The notes beneath the pieces are model-generated. The model saw only the letters and a list, made by a program, of their open reading frames with translations, did no database searches and was not told the DNA's origin. Below are positions 1 through 7,652 of a stretch of DNA of 43,559 nucleotides, piece after piece (the first letter of the stretch is position 1; each line of letters begins with the position of its first letter). This DNA is from a virus. Made by a program: the position numbers and the translations under genes. The stretch is from the IMG/VR virus record IMGVR_UViG_3300025132_008407, positions 1-43,559 of that record; one strand, 5' to 3'.

Positions 1-235
1 TAAGCTCCTCTAAAGCAGCATATATTGCAATATACGTTTTAGCTGAACCTGCCGGTCCGTCGACTAGTACCATATTTGTTGTAGAGTTTCGAATTTGTGA
101 ATAAAATTCTTTATGGTTATGATTAAGATAAAAAGGTTTCTTAATTTTGAAATCAAGTAAGAAATTGTCTTTCATTTGCTCCTCGATATCTTCCAACTGA
201 GTTTCGCGAACAAGTCGCGTGGTTTTTTTTCTCAT
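1..235 (-). CDS. phoH: PhoH-like P-loop ATPase, N-terminal part (runs off left edge)
   Basis: The 78 visible residues begin with a basic stretch (MRKKTTRLVRE). They continue to a KPFYLNHNHKEFY segment and a Walker A motif, VDGPAGSAKTYIA, at about residues 61-73. Spacing and motif fit the PhoH family, which many T4-like marine phages carry; the cellular role of PhoH is unsettled (ATPase, possibly RNA-linked or phosphate-stress-linked). The C-terminal Walker B part lies outside the window. The ATG at 235 follows a CATAAATA late-type box by 9 nt. The gene diverges from queE. It could be another PhoH-related helicase-like ATPase, but the GPAGSAKT signature is typical. Confidence 0.85.
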   Translation of the reverse strand, partial: MRKKTTRLVRETQLEDIEEQMKDNFLLDFKIKKPFYLNHNHKEFYSQIRNSTTNMVLVDGPAGSAKTYIAIYAALEEL

Positions 236-244
236 GTCTACTAT

Positions 245-252
245 TATTTATG
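245..252 (-). promoter_or_regulatory. Late-type promoter box for phoH
   Basis: CATAAATA read on the minus strand, one mismatch from the T4 late consensus TATAAATA, 9 nt before the phoH ATG. It directly abuts the -35 box of the rightward promoter at 253. Confidence 0.5.
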
Positions 253-280
253 TTGAAATACCTTAAATTTAATATATTAT
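253..280 (+). promoter_or_regulatory. Sigma70-like promoter for queE, leaderless geometry
   Basis: TTGAAA (253-258), a 16-bp spacer and TATTAT (275-280). The ATG follows after 7 nt, so transcription should begin at or next to the start codon. No Shine-Dalgarno sequence can fit. Confidence 0.6.
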
Positions 281-287
281 TACGTAT

Positions 288-1043
288 ATGATTGACTGTG
301 ATAAAGAAACGTTGTTAATATCTGATGATAAAGCTTTCTATACCCTTGAGGGTGAAGGTGAATTTGTAGGTATGCCTTCGGTATTTTTTAGAATGGCAAT
401 GTGTAATTTAACTTGCGAAGGATTTGCTTCTGAAGACTCACCTCATGGTTGTGATTCTTTTGTTTCATGGTCTATTAAGAATAAGATGACTTTTAATGAA
501 ATATTTGAATATTTTGAAGAGCATCACTTAGTAGATAAGTTAAAAGCTGGTGCTATTTTTAAGCTTACTGGTGGTGAACCTATGGTACAGCAAAAGCAAT
601 TACTTAAATTTATAGAAGCTTTTATTAATAAGTATGATTTTCATCCTATAATTGATTTTGAAACTAATGCTACTATTAAACCTGATGAAAAATGGGTAAC
701 TCACTATAGAGCTACCTTTACTACATCTCCTAAATTAACTACTAATGGTGATCCGGAAAAGAGAACCTACAAGCCTGAAGTATTAAAGTGGCATAGAGAT
801 GTAGGATCCGGATTTAAATTTGTTATTAATGCTTCTGAGGATATAGATGAGATTTGGCGTAAGTATGTTGATGATGGTGAGATTAATATACCTAAAAGTA
901 GGATTTGGTTTATGCCTTGTAGTGGGAGTAGAAAAGAGCATATAGAAAAAGCTCCTGCGGTAGCTGAATATGCGAAAGGTATGAATGTAAATTTCTCACC
1001 TCGTTTACATTTATGCATATGGGATATGGCATTAAAAGTCTAA
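288..1043 (+). CDS. queE: 7-carboxy-7-deazaguanine synthase QueE
   Basis: A radical SAM enzyme converting 6-carboxy-tetrahydropterin to 7-carboxy-7-deazaguanine in queuosine/preQ0 synthesis; in phages this pathway also feeds 7-deazaguanine DNA modification. FYTLEGEGEFVGMPSVFFRMA (residues 17-37) is the characteristic QueE N-terminus and TGGEP (94-98) is the SAM-binding motif. The cluster cysteines are C39, C43 and C55: the usual Cx3Cx2C-D-S/T core is interrupted by about nine extra residues before the final C-D-S. Length (251 aa) is slightly above bacterial QueE. No queC, queD, folE or DpdA-like gene is in this window, so the partners must be elsewhere in the genome or in the host. Confidence 0.9.
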   Translation: MIDCDKETLLISDDKAFYTLEGEGEFVGMPSVFFRMAMCNLTCEGFASEDSPHGCDSFVSWSIKNKMTFNEIFEYFEEHHLVDKLKAGAIFKLTGGEPMVQQKQLLKFIEAFINKYDFHPIIDFETNATIKPDEKWVTHYRATFTTSPKLTTNGDPEKRTYKPEVLKWHRDVGSGFKFVINASEDIDEIWRKYVDDGEINIPKSRIWFMPCSGSRKEHIEKAPAVAEYAKGMNVNFSPRLHLCIWDMALKV

Positions 1044-1046
1044 ACA

Positions 1047-1054
1047 AGTAAATA
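1047..1054 (+). promoter_or_regulatory. Late-type promoter box before the P-loop kinase gene
   Basis: AGTAAATA followed by 5 nt and the ATG at 1060. The identical box and spacing recur before groES at 21370. The first two bases differ from T4 TATAAATA. Confidence 0.4.
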
Positions 1055-1059
1055 AGCAT

Positions 1060-1797
1060 ATGCGTATATCGATATCAGGCACTGCACATAGCGGTAAAAG
1101 TTCTTTGGTAAAAAGTTTTTTATATACCTGGAAAAATTATAAGAGTCCTGAAAAGACTTATAGAGACCTTTTAAAAGAAGAAGGGTTAGATCATTCATCT
1201 AAGACGACGACTGATACACAGGAACGTATCTTAGATTTTATGATTGATCAATTGCAATCATATGATGATACGAGTAAAGTTATTTATGATAGGTGTCCTC
1301 TGGACAACATTGCTTATAGTATGTGGTGTCATGATAAAAATAAAGAAGGTTTTACGCGAGAGTTTATTTCGAAGCAAATTACTCTAGTACGTGAATCTAT
1401 GAGACATTTAGATATTATTTTTATCTGTCGATATAATGAACAAGTTGGTAAAACTACTGAAAAGGAAAATGAACTAAGGGAGAAAGATCCATCTTATATT
1501 AAAGAGGTAGATAATATTTTATATTCACTGTACCAGCAGTGGATGCAAAATCCAGAATCAAATGTATTCTTTCCTAAAGAAGATGTACCATGTTTAATTG
1601 TCTTGCCAGATGATCAACAACAACGTATTGACTTGATAGCAGAATATGTTAACCCACAGGGTGAGTTATTTGCTGACGAAGAATCTATTCTTAATCCAGA
1701 TAATCTAAATGAATTAGAACAACTGGTTAAAAGTCAGCAAGCGAGTCTAGATCAGGAAGAAAAGGAAAAAGAACTCCTTAAAAAGTTTGGTATATGA
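1060..1797 (+). CDS. P-loop NTPase, deoxynucleoside/thymidylate-kinase-like (AAA_28 type)
   Basis: Residues 7-14 (GTAHSGKS) form a Walker A loop and residues 75-79 (IYDRC) contain the Asp-Arg motif typical of the dNK/TMP-kinase fold (base D77-R78). The rest is mostly alpha-helical, with a C-terminal Glu/Gln/Lys-rich helix after about residue 200 that may be a coiled coil. The fold suggests an ATP-dependent kinase acting on a nucleoside, nucleotide or other small molecule, but the substrate cannot be read from the sequence. It is the first gene of the long operon that continues into the glycosyltransferases, and the next gene overlaps it by 4 nt (ATGA). Confidence 0.65.
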   Translation: MRISISGTAHSGKSSLVKSFLYTWKNYKSPEKTYRDLLKEEGLDHSSKTTTDTQERILDFMIDQLQSYDDTSKVIYDRCPLDNIAYSMWCHDKNKEGFTREFISKQITLVRESMRHLDIIFICRYNEQVGKTTEKENELREKDPSYIKEVDNILYSLYQQWMQNPESNVFFPKEDVPCLIVLPDDQQQRIDLIAEYVNPQGELFADEESILNPDNLNELEQLVKSQQASLDQEEKEKELLKKFGI

Positions 1798-2627
1798 AAC
1801 CTAAAATAGGTGTAGGTATTATTACTTGCGATAGACCTGAGTTCTTCACTAAATGTAGAGACTCAATTAAGGATAATACTTATGATCATATAGTAGTAGT
1901 TAATGATGGCTTTGATGATGTAGTTAATCCGCGGTCTGAAGTAATTAAAACTACAGGACGTGAGGGTGTAGGTAAGGGTAAAAATAAAGCTTTAAAATAT
2001 CTTTATGAAAAGGAATGTGATTATTTCTTTCTCTTCGAGGATGATATGATAGTTTTAGATACTTCGGTTTTTGAAAAATATATTGAAGCGCATAAAATAT
2101 CAGGTATACATCATTTTAACTACGGGCCAGGTTCGCCTTTTAATAGAAAGCAAACTATAAAGAATTTTGATTTACATAATAGACATGAATTAGATCAACA
2201 CTCCGAGCCCAATCCAAAATTAATAATTGATTATAAAGAAACAAAAATATCACTTTTTGAGCATACCGTAGCTATGTTTTCTTTTTACACTAAGTTAATT
2301 CTAGATGAGGTGGGTTATATAGATGAAGATTTTTATAATGCATGGGAGCATGTTGATCATACATACAATATAATTAAAGCTGGTTACCATCCACCGTTTT
2401 GGTATTTTGCGGATTTATACGATTCGCATAAATTACTTACAGAAGCACCGCAAGCTATTGATAAGTCTTCAATTGCTGGTGATAGTGAGCAATGGAAAAA
2501 GAACGTATATGGTGGTAGGGAAATATACTTAAAAAAGCACGGTCATTATCCTAATGAACCGCCTTTTACTTCTAAAGAAGAAGTTTTAAGAATAGTTAAA
2601 GAACTAAAAAGTAATTATGGTACCTAA
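1794..2627 (+). CDS. GT-A glycosyltransferase, family 2-like
   Basis: The N-terminus KIGVGIITCDRPEFFTKC is a typical GT2-like opening strand, and FEDDMIV at residues 81-87 holds the acidic metal/nucleotide-sugar site (E82-D83-D84). A later segment with EHVDHTY resembles the second acidic region of GT-A enzymes. No membrane segment or signal peptide is seen, so it should be cytoplasmic. It probably transfers a sugar from a nucleotide donor; donor and acceptor are unknown. It starts in the stop codon of the preceding gene and overlaps the next by 11 nt. Confidence 0.7.
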   Translation: MKPKIGVGIITCDRPEFFTKCRDSIKDNTYDHIVVVNDGFDDVVNPRSEVIKTTGREGVGKGKNKALKYLYEKECDYFFLFEDDMIVLDTSVFEKYIEAHKISGIHHFNYGPGSPFNRKQTIKNFDLHNRHELDQHSEPNPKLIIDYKETKISLFEHTVAMFSFYTKLILDEVGYIDEDFYNAWEHVDHTYNIIKAGYHPPFWYFADLYDSHKLLTEAPQAIDKSSIAGDSEQWKKNVYGGREIYLKKHGHYPNEPPFTSKEEVLRIVKELKSNYGT

Positions 2628-3417
2628 AAGTTGTATATATTATCTAGTATATGAACACCCGATTCATTTAAGAAGGCTAGAAGCTAGTCTTAAATTACTA
2701 TCTGAAAATTTTACTAAAAAAAATCCATATCCTATAGTTTTTGGACATGAAGGCTTATCTAAAGAAGCTAAAAATTTTATTAGAAAAGCAGCTCCTATTG
2801 AAGTAGATATATATTTTAAGCAAGTTGATTTTTCTTTACCAGATTATTCAGAAGAAATACTATCTAAAATACCAGAAAAATTTGTATGGGATGGTATATG
2901 GGATAAAAACGCTTTTTTTAGTATGGGATACAGGCATATGTGTAGATGGTTTTCAGGAGCTATGTATCTTGATCCTTTCTTTGATAAGGTTGATTATGTT
3001 ATGAGACTTGATAGCGACTCTTATATTATAGATAATATTAAAAATGATCCTTTTCAAGTTATGAAGGATAAAGATGCTATATATGGTTGGGTTGACACTT
3101 TTGTAGATGATGAAAATGTAATAGTAGGTTTAAATGATTTTTGTCAGGACATAGCACCATCAGATAATGATATTCAATCAAACTTAGCATACGAAACAAA
3201 CTTTTTCATTCAGAAATGTAGTTGGTTTAAATCTGATAAATGGATGAATTTCTTTAAACCTATTGATGAAAGTGGTTACATTTATAGTAGGCGCTGGGGC
3301 GACGCACCTATACATTATCAAGGTATAAAAAGACTTGCTTCTGAAGATAAAGTAATTAAAATAGATATACCCTATCATCATGGAGGCGATTTTCATGATG
3401 GTTTATTAAAAAAATGA
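2617..3417 (+). CDS. GT15 (KRE2/MNT1-type) alpha-1,2-mannosyltransferase-like protein
   Basis: Several blocks match my recall of the yeast Kre2/Mnt1 family: YRHMCRWFSG (105-114), where yeast has YR-M-CR-F-SG; a LDSDS site (131-135) at the position of the family's acidic motif, followed by NDPF (143-146); YSRRWGDAPIH (223-233) matching the family's Y-ERWGDAPVH; and PYHH (252-255) near the end. Fungal members add alpha-1,2-mannose from GDP-mannose in the Golgi. This 266-aa protein is the bare catalytic domain without the type II membrane anchor, so it should be cytoplasmic. GDP-mannose as donor is inferred from the family. GT15 is known mainly from fungi, so a phage copy is unusual. Confidence 0.75.
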   Translation: MVPKSCIYYLVYEHPIHLRRLEASLKLLSENFTKKNPYPIVFGHEGLSKEAKNFIRKAAPIEVDIYFKQVDFSLPDYSEEILSKIPEKFVWDGIWDKNAFFSMGYRHMCRWFSGAMYLDPFFDKVDYVMRLDSDSYIIDNIKNDPFQVMKDKDAIYGWVDTFVDDENVIVGLNDFCQDIAPSDNDIQSNLAYETNFFIQKCSWFKSDKWMNFFKPIDESGYIYSRRWGDAPIHYQGIKRLASEDKVIKIDIPYHHGGDFHDGLLKK

Positions 3418-4208
3418 AAATTTCAATATTAGTACCAACAAGAGAGAGAATGAATCATCGTTTAACGTTGATTTTTTCAATATTATCTACCGTAGATGAC
3501 ATTAATAATGTAGATATATATTTTGGAGTAGATAAAGATGATCCTACTTTAAATACTATCAAAAAAATTGCTGCTGGTATAACTTGCTTAAAGGTGGTAG
3601 AAATAGAAAACAATGGTGAGTTTTTAGGACTAGGTAAACTTTGGAATAAACTTGCTGATGAGTCAGATGCAGAAATTATTTCTATGATAAATGATGATTA
3701 TGTATTCAAAACGCAAGGCTGGGATACAATGTTATTAGAAGAATTCGCAAATATGCCTGAAGATAAGATTCAAGCCATACATTGTAATGATGAAAAACAC
3801 GGTAAAGATTTACCGGTAAATTTATTCTGTCATAGAAGGTACGCTGAAGTACTAGGTCAATTTATGAGACCAGAATTTACAATCAACTGGGTTGATCAGT
3901 GGTTACATCAAATGTTTTTAGCGTTTGATAGAATAAAGTATAGAGATGACTATACTATTGAACATAGACATTGGGTATATGGTAAGAGAGGTCGCGACAG
4001 TACAGCAGAACGCATGGCAGTTGCAGATACAGCAGTAGTCAATAATCAGCCTGTTAGTCATAGTGATAATTTATGGCATCAAATGGTTGATGAAAGAATA
4101 GAAGATGTTAAAAAATTATCAGCTTATCTTAAACAGGAACCTAATTGGTCAGTAGTTGATACAGGCAATAAAATAGTAAATTATGAAAATAGCCCTGTTA
4201 CTACCTAG
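3414..4208 (+). CDS. GT-A glycosyltransferase, family 2-like (paralogue A)
   Basis: It opens with MKISILVPTRERMNHRL, a GT2-type first strand, and carries an acidic NDD motif at residues 93-95 within SMINDDYVF. The first 55 residues align without gaps to those of the next gene (MKI-LP-R-R-N, GVD-DDP at 38-44), so the two arose by tandem duplication. The last 26 nt overlap the following gene in another frame. There is no membrane anchor. Donor and acceptor are unknown. Confidence 0.7.
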   Translation: MKISILVPTRERMNHRLTLIFSILSTVDDINNVDIYFGVDKDDPTLNTIKKIAAGITCLKVVEIENNGEFLGLGKLWNKLADESDAEIISMINDDYVFKTQGWDTMLLEEFANMPEDKIQAIHCNDEKHGKDLPVNLFCHRRYAEVLGQFMRPEFTINWVDQWLHQMFLAFDRIKYRDDYTIEHRHWVYGKRGRDSTAERMAVADTAVVNNQPVSHSDNLWHQMVDERIEDVKKLSAYLKQEPNWSVVDTGNKIVNYENSPVTT

Positions 4209-4914
4209 TAGAAATAGATTGAACAAGTTTCTAACTTTTCTAACTAGCGTTTTAGCCACTACAAACAATATTAAAAATATACGTATTGTATTAGGGGTAG
4301 ATGAAGATGACCCTGTGTACGAGAAGTATAAGCGGATAGCTGATAATCTAGATTTTATAGATTTTATAACTTTCCCGGAAGGATCCTTTAAGAAAGGAGG
4401 TTTATCAATTTACTGGAATACTATGGTTCAGAAAAATAACTATGATATTTTAGCAATGGTAGGTGATGATATGATTTTTAAAACTAATGATTGGGATAAA
4501 AAAATTATTGAAACCTTTGAAAGTAAACAAGATAATATCCACTTAGTATTTTGTAATGATGGTATGAGAGGACCTGGTAATAAGTACGAAAATGCACCAC
4601 CCTTCCCAGTTAATTCTTTTGTTCATAGAGATTACGTTGATACAGTAGGCTGGTACGTGCAAGATATTGAACCTAAAGGATTTCAAGATACATATTTAGA
4701 TAAAATTTTCGAAGTATTAGATAGAAAAATATACTATCATGATATAATAATTAAACATATGCATTTTTCTGAATACGGTAATAGAGACTCTACTACTGAT
4801 TCAATTGAAAGTGATAGAGAAGGTATATGGGATAATAATGATATATGGGAACAAAAGTTATTACCTATAGTTTATCGGGAAGAAAAACTACTTAGAGAAA
4901 AATTTAAAATATGA
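4183..4914 (+). CDS. GT-A glycosyltransferase, family 2-like (paralogue B)
   Basis: Tandem paralogue of the preceding gene: MKIALLLPSRNRLNKFL, GVDEDDP at 38-44 and an acidic GDDM motif at 94-97 sit at equivalent positions. Divergence is high outside these blocks, so the duplication is old or function has split. The ATG lies 26 nt inside the upstream gene; the matching N-terminus supports this start. The stop overlaps the next ATG by 4 nt. Specificity is unknown. Confidence 0.7.
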   Translation: MKIALLLPSRNRLNKFLTFLTSVLATTNNIKNIRIVLGVDEDDPVYEKYKRIADNLDFIDFITFPEGSFKKGGLSIYWNTMVQKNNYDILAMVGDDMIFKTNDWDKKIIETFESKQDNIHLVFCNDGMRGPGNKYENAPPFPVNSFVHRDYVDTVGWYVQDIEPKGFQDTYLDKIFEVLDRKIYYHDIIIKHMHFSEYGNRDSTTDSIESDREGIWDNNDIWEQKLLPIVYREEKLLREKFKI

Positions 4915-5822
4915 TAGATGAATCCAAAATATTAGTAACAGGTGGTAGGGGCTTAGTTGGCTCCTGTGTAAAGGGTTATCATAAACCCAGTTCAGAAGAT
5001 TTAGATCTAATGGACTTTAAAGCTGTAGACAATTATATAGCGCTTAATAGAATTGAATATGTTATTCATTGCGCTGCGTTAGTAGGCGGGGTAAAGGAAA
5101 ATACAGAAAGATTAGGTGAGTTCTTTTATAAAAATATGCAAATGAACCTTAATGTTTTAGAAGCATGTAGAATTAATAAAGTCAAAAAGGTAGTTTCATT
5201 ATTAACCACTTGCATCTTTCCCGCAGAAAATATAAAGTATCCTCTTACTCATGATCAACTTCATAACGGAGCTCCACATGAGTCAAATTATGGATATGCG
5301 CATGCAAAACGAATGCTTGAAGTAAACGCAAGAGCATATAGAGATCAATATGGGATGAATATAGTTAATATAGTTCCTTGTAATGTTTATGGACCTAGAG
5401 ATAATTTTAACTTACAGAGCTCTCACCTAGTTCCAGGATTAATACATAAAGCTTTTATAGCAAAGCAAAATAATGAACCTTTAAAAGTTTGGGGTGACGG
5501 TTCACCTAAAAGGGAATTTATATATAGCGAAGACTTAGGTAAAATTATTGATTGGTCGTTGCAGCATTATGAACTACCTGAGCCATTAATTGTTTCATCA
5601 GATAATGAAATTAGTATTAAAGAAGTAGCAGAAAGAATACGAGATATATTTGATTTACCAGGCATTGAGTATGAGACAGATATGCCTAAAGGTCAATATA
5701 GAAAGCCCTCAGATAATACTCTACTTAAAAGTTTATTAGATTTTCCATATACATCTTTTAATGAGGGGTTAAAAGATACTGTAGAATGGTTTAACAATAA
5801 TTACGAGACACTAAGAAAATGA
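4911..5822 (+). CDS. fcl: GDP-L-fucose synthase-like epimerase/reductase (TSTA3/FX type)
   Basis: An extended SDR with a Rossmann motif GGRGLVG (11-17), the family's catalytic segment TTCIFP (99-104, with the conserved Cys at 101) and the YxxxK pair Y129/K133 in YGYAHAKRM. YGPRDNF and WGDGSPKREFIYSEDL further support the assignment. Fcl/TSTA3 turns GDP-4-keto-6-deoxymannose into GDP-L-fucose by 3,5-epimerisation and 4-reduction. LHNGAPHESNYGY and GLIHKAF resemble the animal TSTA3 version as I recall it. GDP-mannose dehydratase (18358) would supply the substrate and two GT11-like enzymes could use the product. Because it abuts a ColD-like gene, a GDP-colitose synthase (ColC) role is the main alternative. 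Confidence 0.85.
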   Translation: MIDESKILVTGGRGLVGSCVKGYHKPSSEDLDLMDFKAVDNYIALNRIEYVIHCAALVGGVKENTERLGEFFYKNMQMNLNVLEACRINKVKKVVSLLTTCIFPAENIKYPLTHDQLHNGAPHESNYGYAHAKRMLEVNARAYRDQYGMNIVNIVPCNVYGPRDNFNLQSSHLVPGLIHKAFIAKQNNEPLKVWGDGSPKREFIYSEDLGKIIDWSLQHYELPEPLIVSSDNEISIKEVAERIRDIFDLPGIEYETDMPKGQYRKPSDNTLLKSLLDFPYTSFNEGLKDTVEWFNNNYETLRK

Positions 5823-6955
5823 TTAAATGGCCACTAATGGATAATGCGATCCCTTTGGATCAACGTACAGCTCTTTCAGACTTTATACTAAACGGTGATA
5901 AATTTTCACAAGGTAAATATGTTAGAGAGTTTGAAGAAGAGTGGTCAAAATGGCAAGGTTGTAAATATTCTGTTTTTGTAAACTCTGGATCGTCTGCTAA
6001 TTTTTTAGCAGTACACGCACTAAATAACTACGATGAAACTAAAGGTTGGGTATCTCAAGCCTGTACCTGGTCGACCACAGTATCACCTATAATATTATCT
6101 AAAAATAAATTAAGCTTATGTGATGTTAATTTACCTAATTTAGATCCGGATCTCCATACCTTAGAATATATTTTTAATTTAAATAAACCTAAATACTTAT
6201 TCTTAGCTCACCTACTAGGTTTTTGTGCTTTATCACAAGAACTATTAGATCTTTGTAAAAAGTATAATGTCGAGCTACTTGAAGATTGCTGTGAATCACA
6301 TGGAACTACATATGATGGGGTAAAAATAGGTAATTTCGGTAAAGTATCAACTTTTTCATTTTACTACGGTCATCACATGACTACTATTGAAGGTGGTATG
6401 GTGTGTACAAATGATAAAGATATATATGAAAAACTTTTATTGCTTAGATCTCATGGGTTATTAAGAGAACTGCCAGAGGAAAGTCAGCAAAAGTATAAGA
6501 AGGTAAATAAAAATTTTACCTTTATAACTCCTGGGTTTAATGTAAGATCGTGCGAATTAAATGCATACTTAGGTTTATTACAATTAAAAAATTTAGATAA
6601 ACATAATAAAATTAGACAAAATAACTTTAATCATTTTGCTAAAAATTTAGATAATAAAAAATATTTTAATAATTTTAAAGTAGAAGGTAACAGTAGTTTT
6701 TGTTTCCCTATTATTACTAAAAATAAAGATCAAAAAGATATATTATTAGAAAAATTAACTAAAGAAGGTATTGAAACCAGGCCAGTTATAGCTGGTAATC
6801 TTTACAACCACCCATTTATAGATGGGGTAGTTGATAAGATAATGAATGTAGATGATAAAGCTAATTACGTTCATGAAAATGGATTTTATGTAGGTAACAA
6901 TCATAATATATCTATAACTGAAGTAGATTGGTTGCTTAATCTTTTAAATGAATAA
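5819..6955 (+). CDS. DegT-family PLP enzyme with His for catalytic Lys (ColD/RfbH-like sugar 3-dehydratase)
   Basis: A fold-type I sugar aminotransferase homologue of 378 aa with VNSGSSAN (54-61) and EDCCES (155-160). In the active-site motif, normally SFxxxK-xxxxEGG, the sequence is SFYYGHHMTTIEGG (180-193), so His185 stands where the Schiff-base Lys should be. In ColD (GDP-4-keto-6-deoxymannose 3-dehydratase) and the CDP-sugar E1 enzymes the same Lys-to-His change marks 3-deoxygenation instead of amino transfer. Gmd in this window makes the ColD substrate and the adjacent Fcl-like gene could complete GDP-colitose. The exact sugar is inference. It overlaps both neighbours (4 and 8 nt). Confidence 0.75.
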   Translation: MIKWPLMDNAIPLDQRTALSDFILNGDKFSQGKYVREFEEEWSKWQGCKYSVFVNSGSSANFLAVHALNNYDETKGWVSQACTWSTTVSPIILSKNKLSLCDVNLPNLDPDLHTLEYIFNLNKPKYLFLAHLLGFCALSQELLDLCKKYNVELLEDCCESHGTTYDGVKIGNFGKVSTFSFYYGHHMTTIEGGMVCTNDKDIYEKLLLLRSHGLLRELPEESQQKYKKVNKNFTFITPGFNVRSCELNAYLGLLQLKNLDKHNKIRQNNFNHFAKNLDNKKYFNNFKVEGNSSFCFPIITKNKDQKDILLEKLTKEGIETRPVIAGNLYNHPFIDGVVDKIMNVDDKANYVHENGFYVGNNHNISITEVDWLLNLLNE

Positions 6956-7652
6956 ACTCGGTATAATACAGCCAGGTAGATTGGGTGACTTAATTATATG
7001 TCTACCGGCAGCAAAATATTTATCTGAAAAGGGTTATAAAGTATACTGGCCTATATTTGATAAGTATGTTAAAATGTTTGAAGAGGTAGTTGACTACGTT
7101 AACTTTTTACCAGTAAGTGATAATGTTTATACGTGTGTAAAGGAGTCATATAAAGCTTTATCTGATAATAATGTAGAATTAATAAAAGATATAGCTGCTA
7201 CCTTTCCTGATAGCACCTCAACGGAGATGTATGTAGCGCTTGGTGACGGTAAAGAGCAACCATTTGATTTATTTAAATATAATTTACTTAGTGTACCTAT
7301 TGAAGAAAAATGGAATTTTAAAATTAACAGAAACTATATTGAAGAAGAAAAACTTTATAATAAGTTAGTTAAAAATAAAAAATATGCTGTTGTTAATTTA
7401 AAGCATTCTAGAGGTAAACTTAATTATAAGTTTGATTTTAAAGATGGTCAACTTATAGAAATGAATGAAAATTATAGTATATTTTATTGGCTTAAGATTT
7501 TAGAAGAAGCTACTACTATAGCTTTGGTTGAGAGTAGTATTTCAAATTTAGTAGAACAGCTTAACATTAATAATAAAAAAATATTATTTAAAAAAGAAGA
7601 TAACCACTTTATGAAGTTACCGGTTATGAAGAATGAATGGAAGATTATATGA
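6948..7652 (+). CDS. GT9-like (heptosyltransferase-type) glycosyltransferase, short
   Basis: The N-terminus KLGIIQPGRLGDLIICLPAA is the hallmark opening of GT9 heptosyltransferases (P-G-G-D-I). A C-terminal segment, ALVESSISNLVEQL, lies where GT9 enzymes carry their donor-binding region, but the usual D-S-G-H-A signature is weak. At 234 aa it is shorter than bacterial GT9 (about 320-350 aa), so the central part is reduced. An ADP-sugar donor is typical of the family and would fit the ADP-sugar operon at 13026-16844. A second GT9-like gene lies at 25317. Confidence 0.55.
   Translation: MNKLGIIQPGRLGDLIICLPAAKYLSEKGYKVYWPIFDKYVKMFEEVVDYVNFLPVSDNVYTCVKESYKALSDNNVELIKDIAATFPDSTSTEMYVALGDGKEQPFDLFKYNLLSVPIEEKWNFKINRNYIEEEKLYNKLVKNKKYAVVNLKHSRGKLNYKFDFKDGQLIEMNENYSIFYWLKILEEATTIALVESSISNLVEQLNINNKKILFKKEDNHFMKLPVMKNEWKII

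Noticed and set aside
767-1018. Minus-strand open frame opposite queE
   Set aside because: It lies wholly inside a well supported gene, has no motif and no promoter; a shadow.
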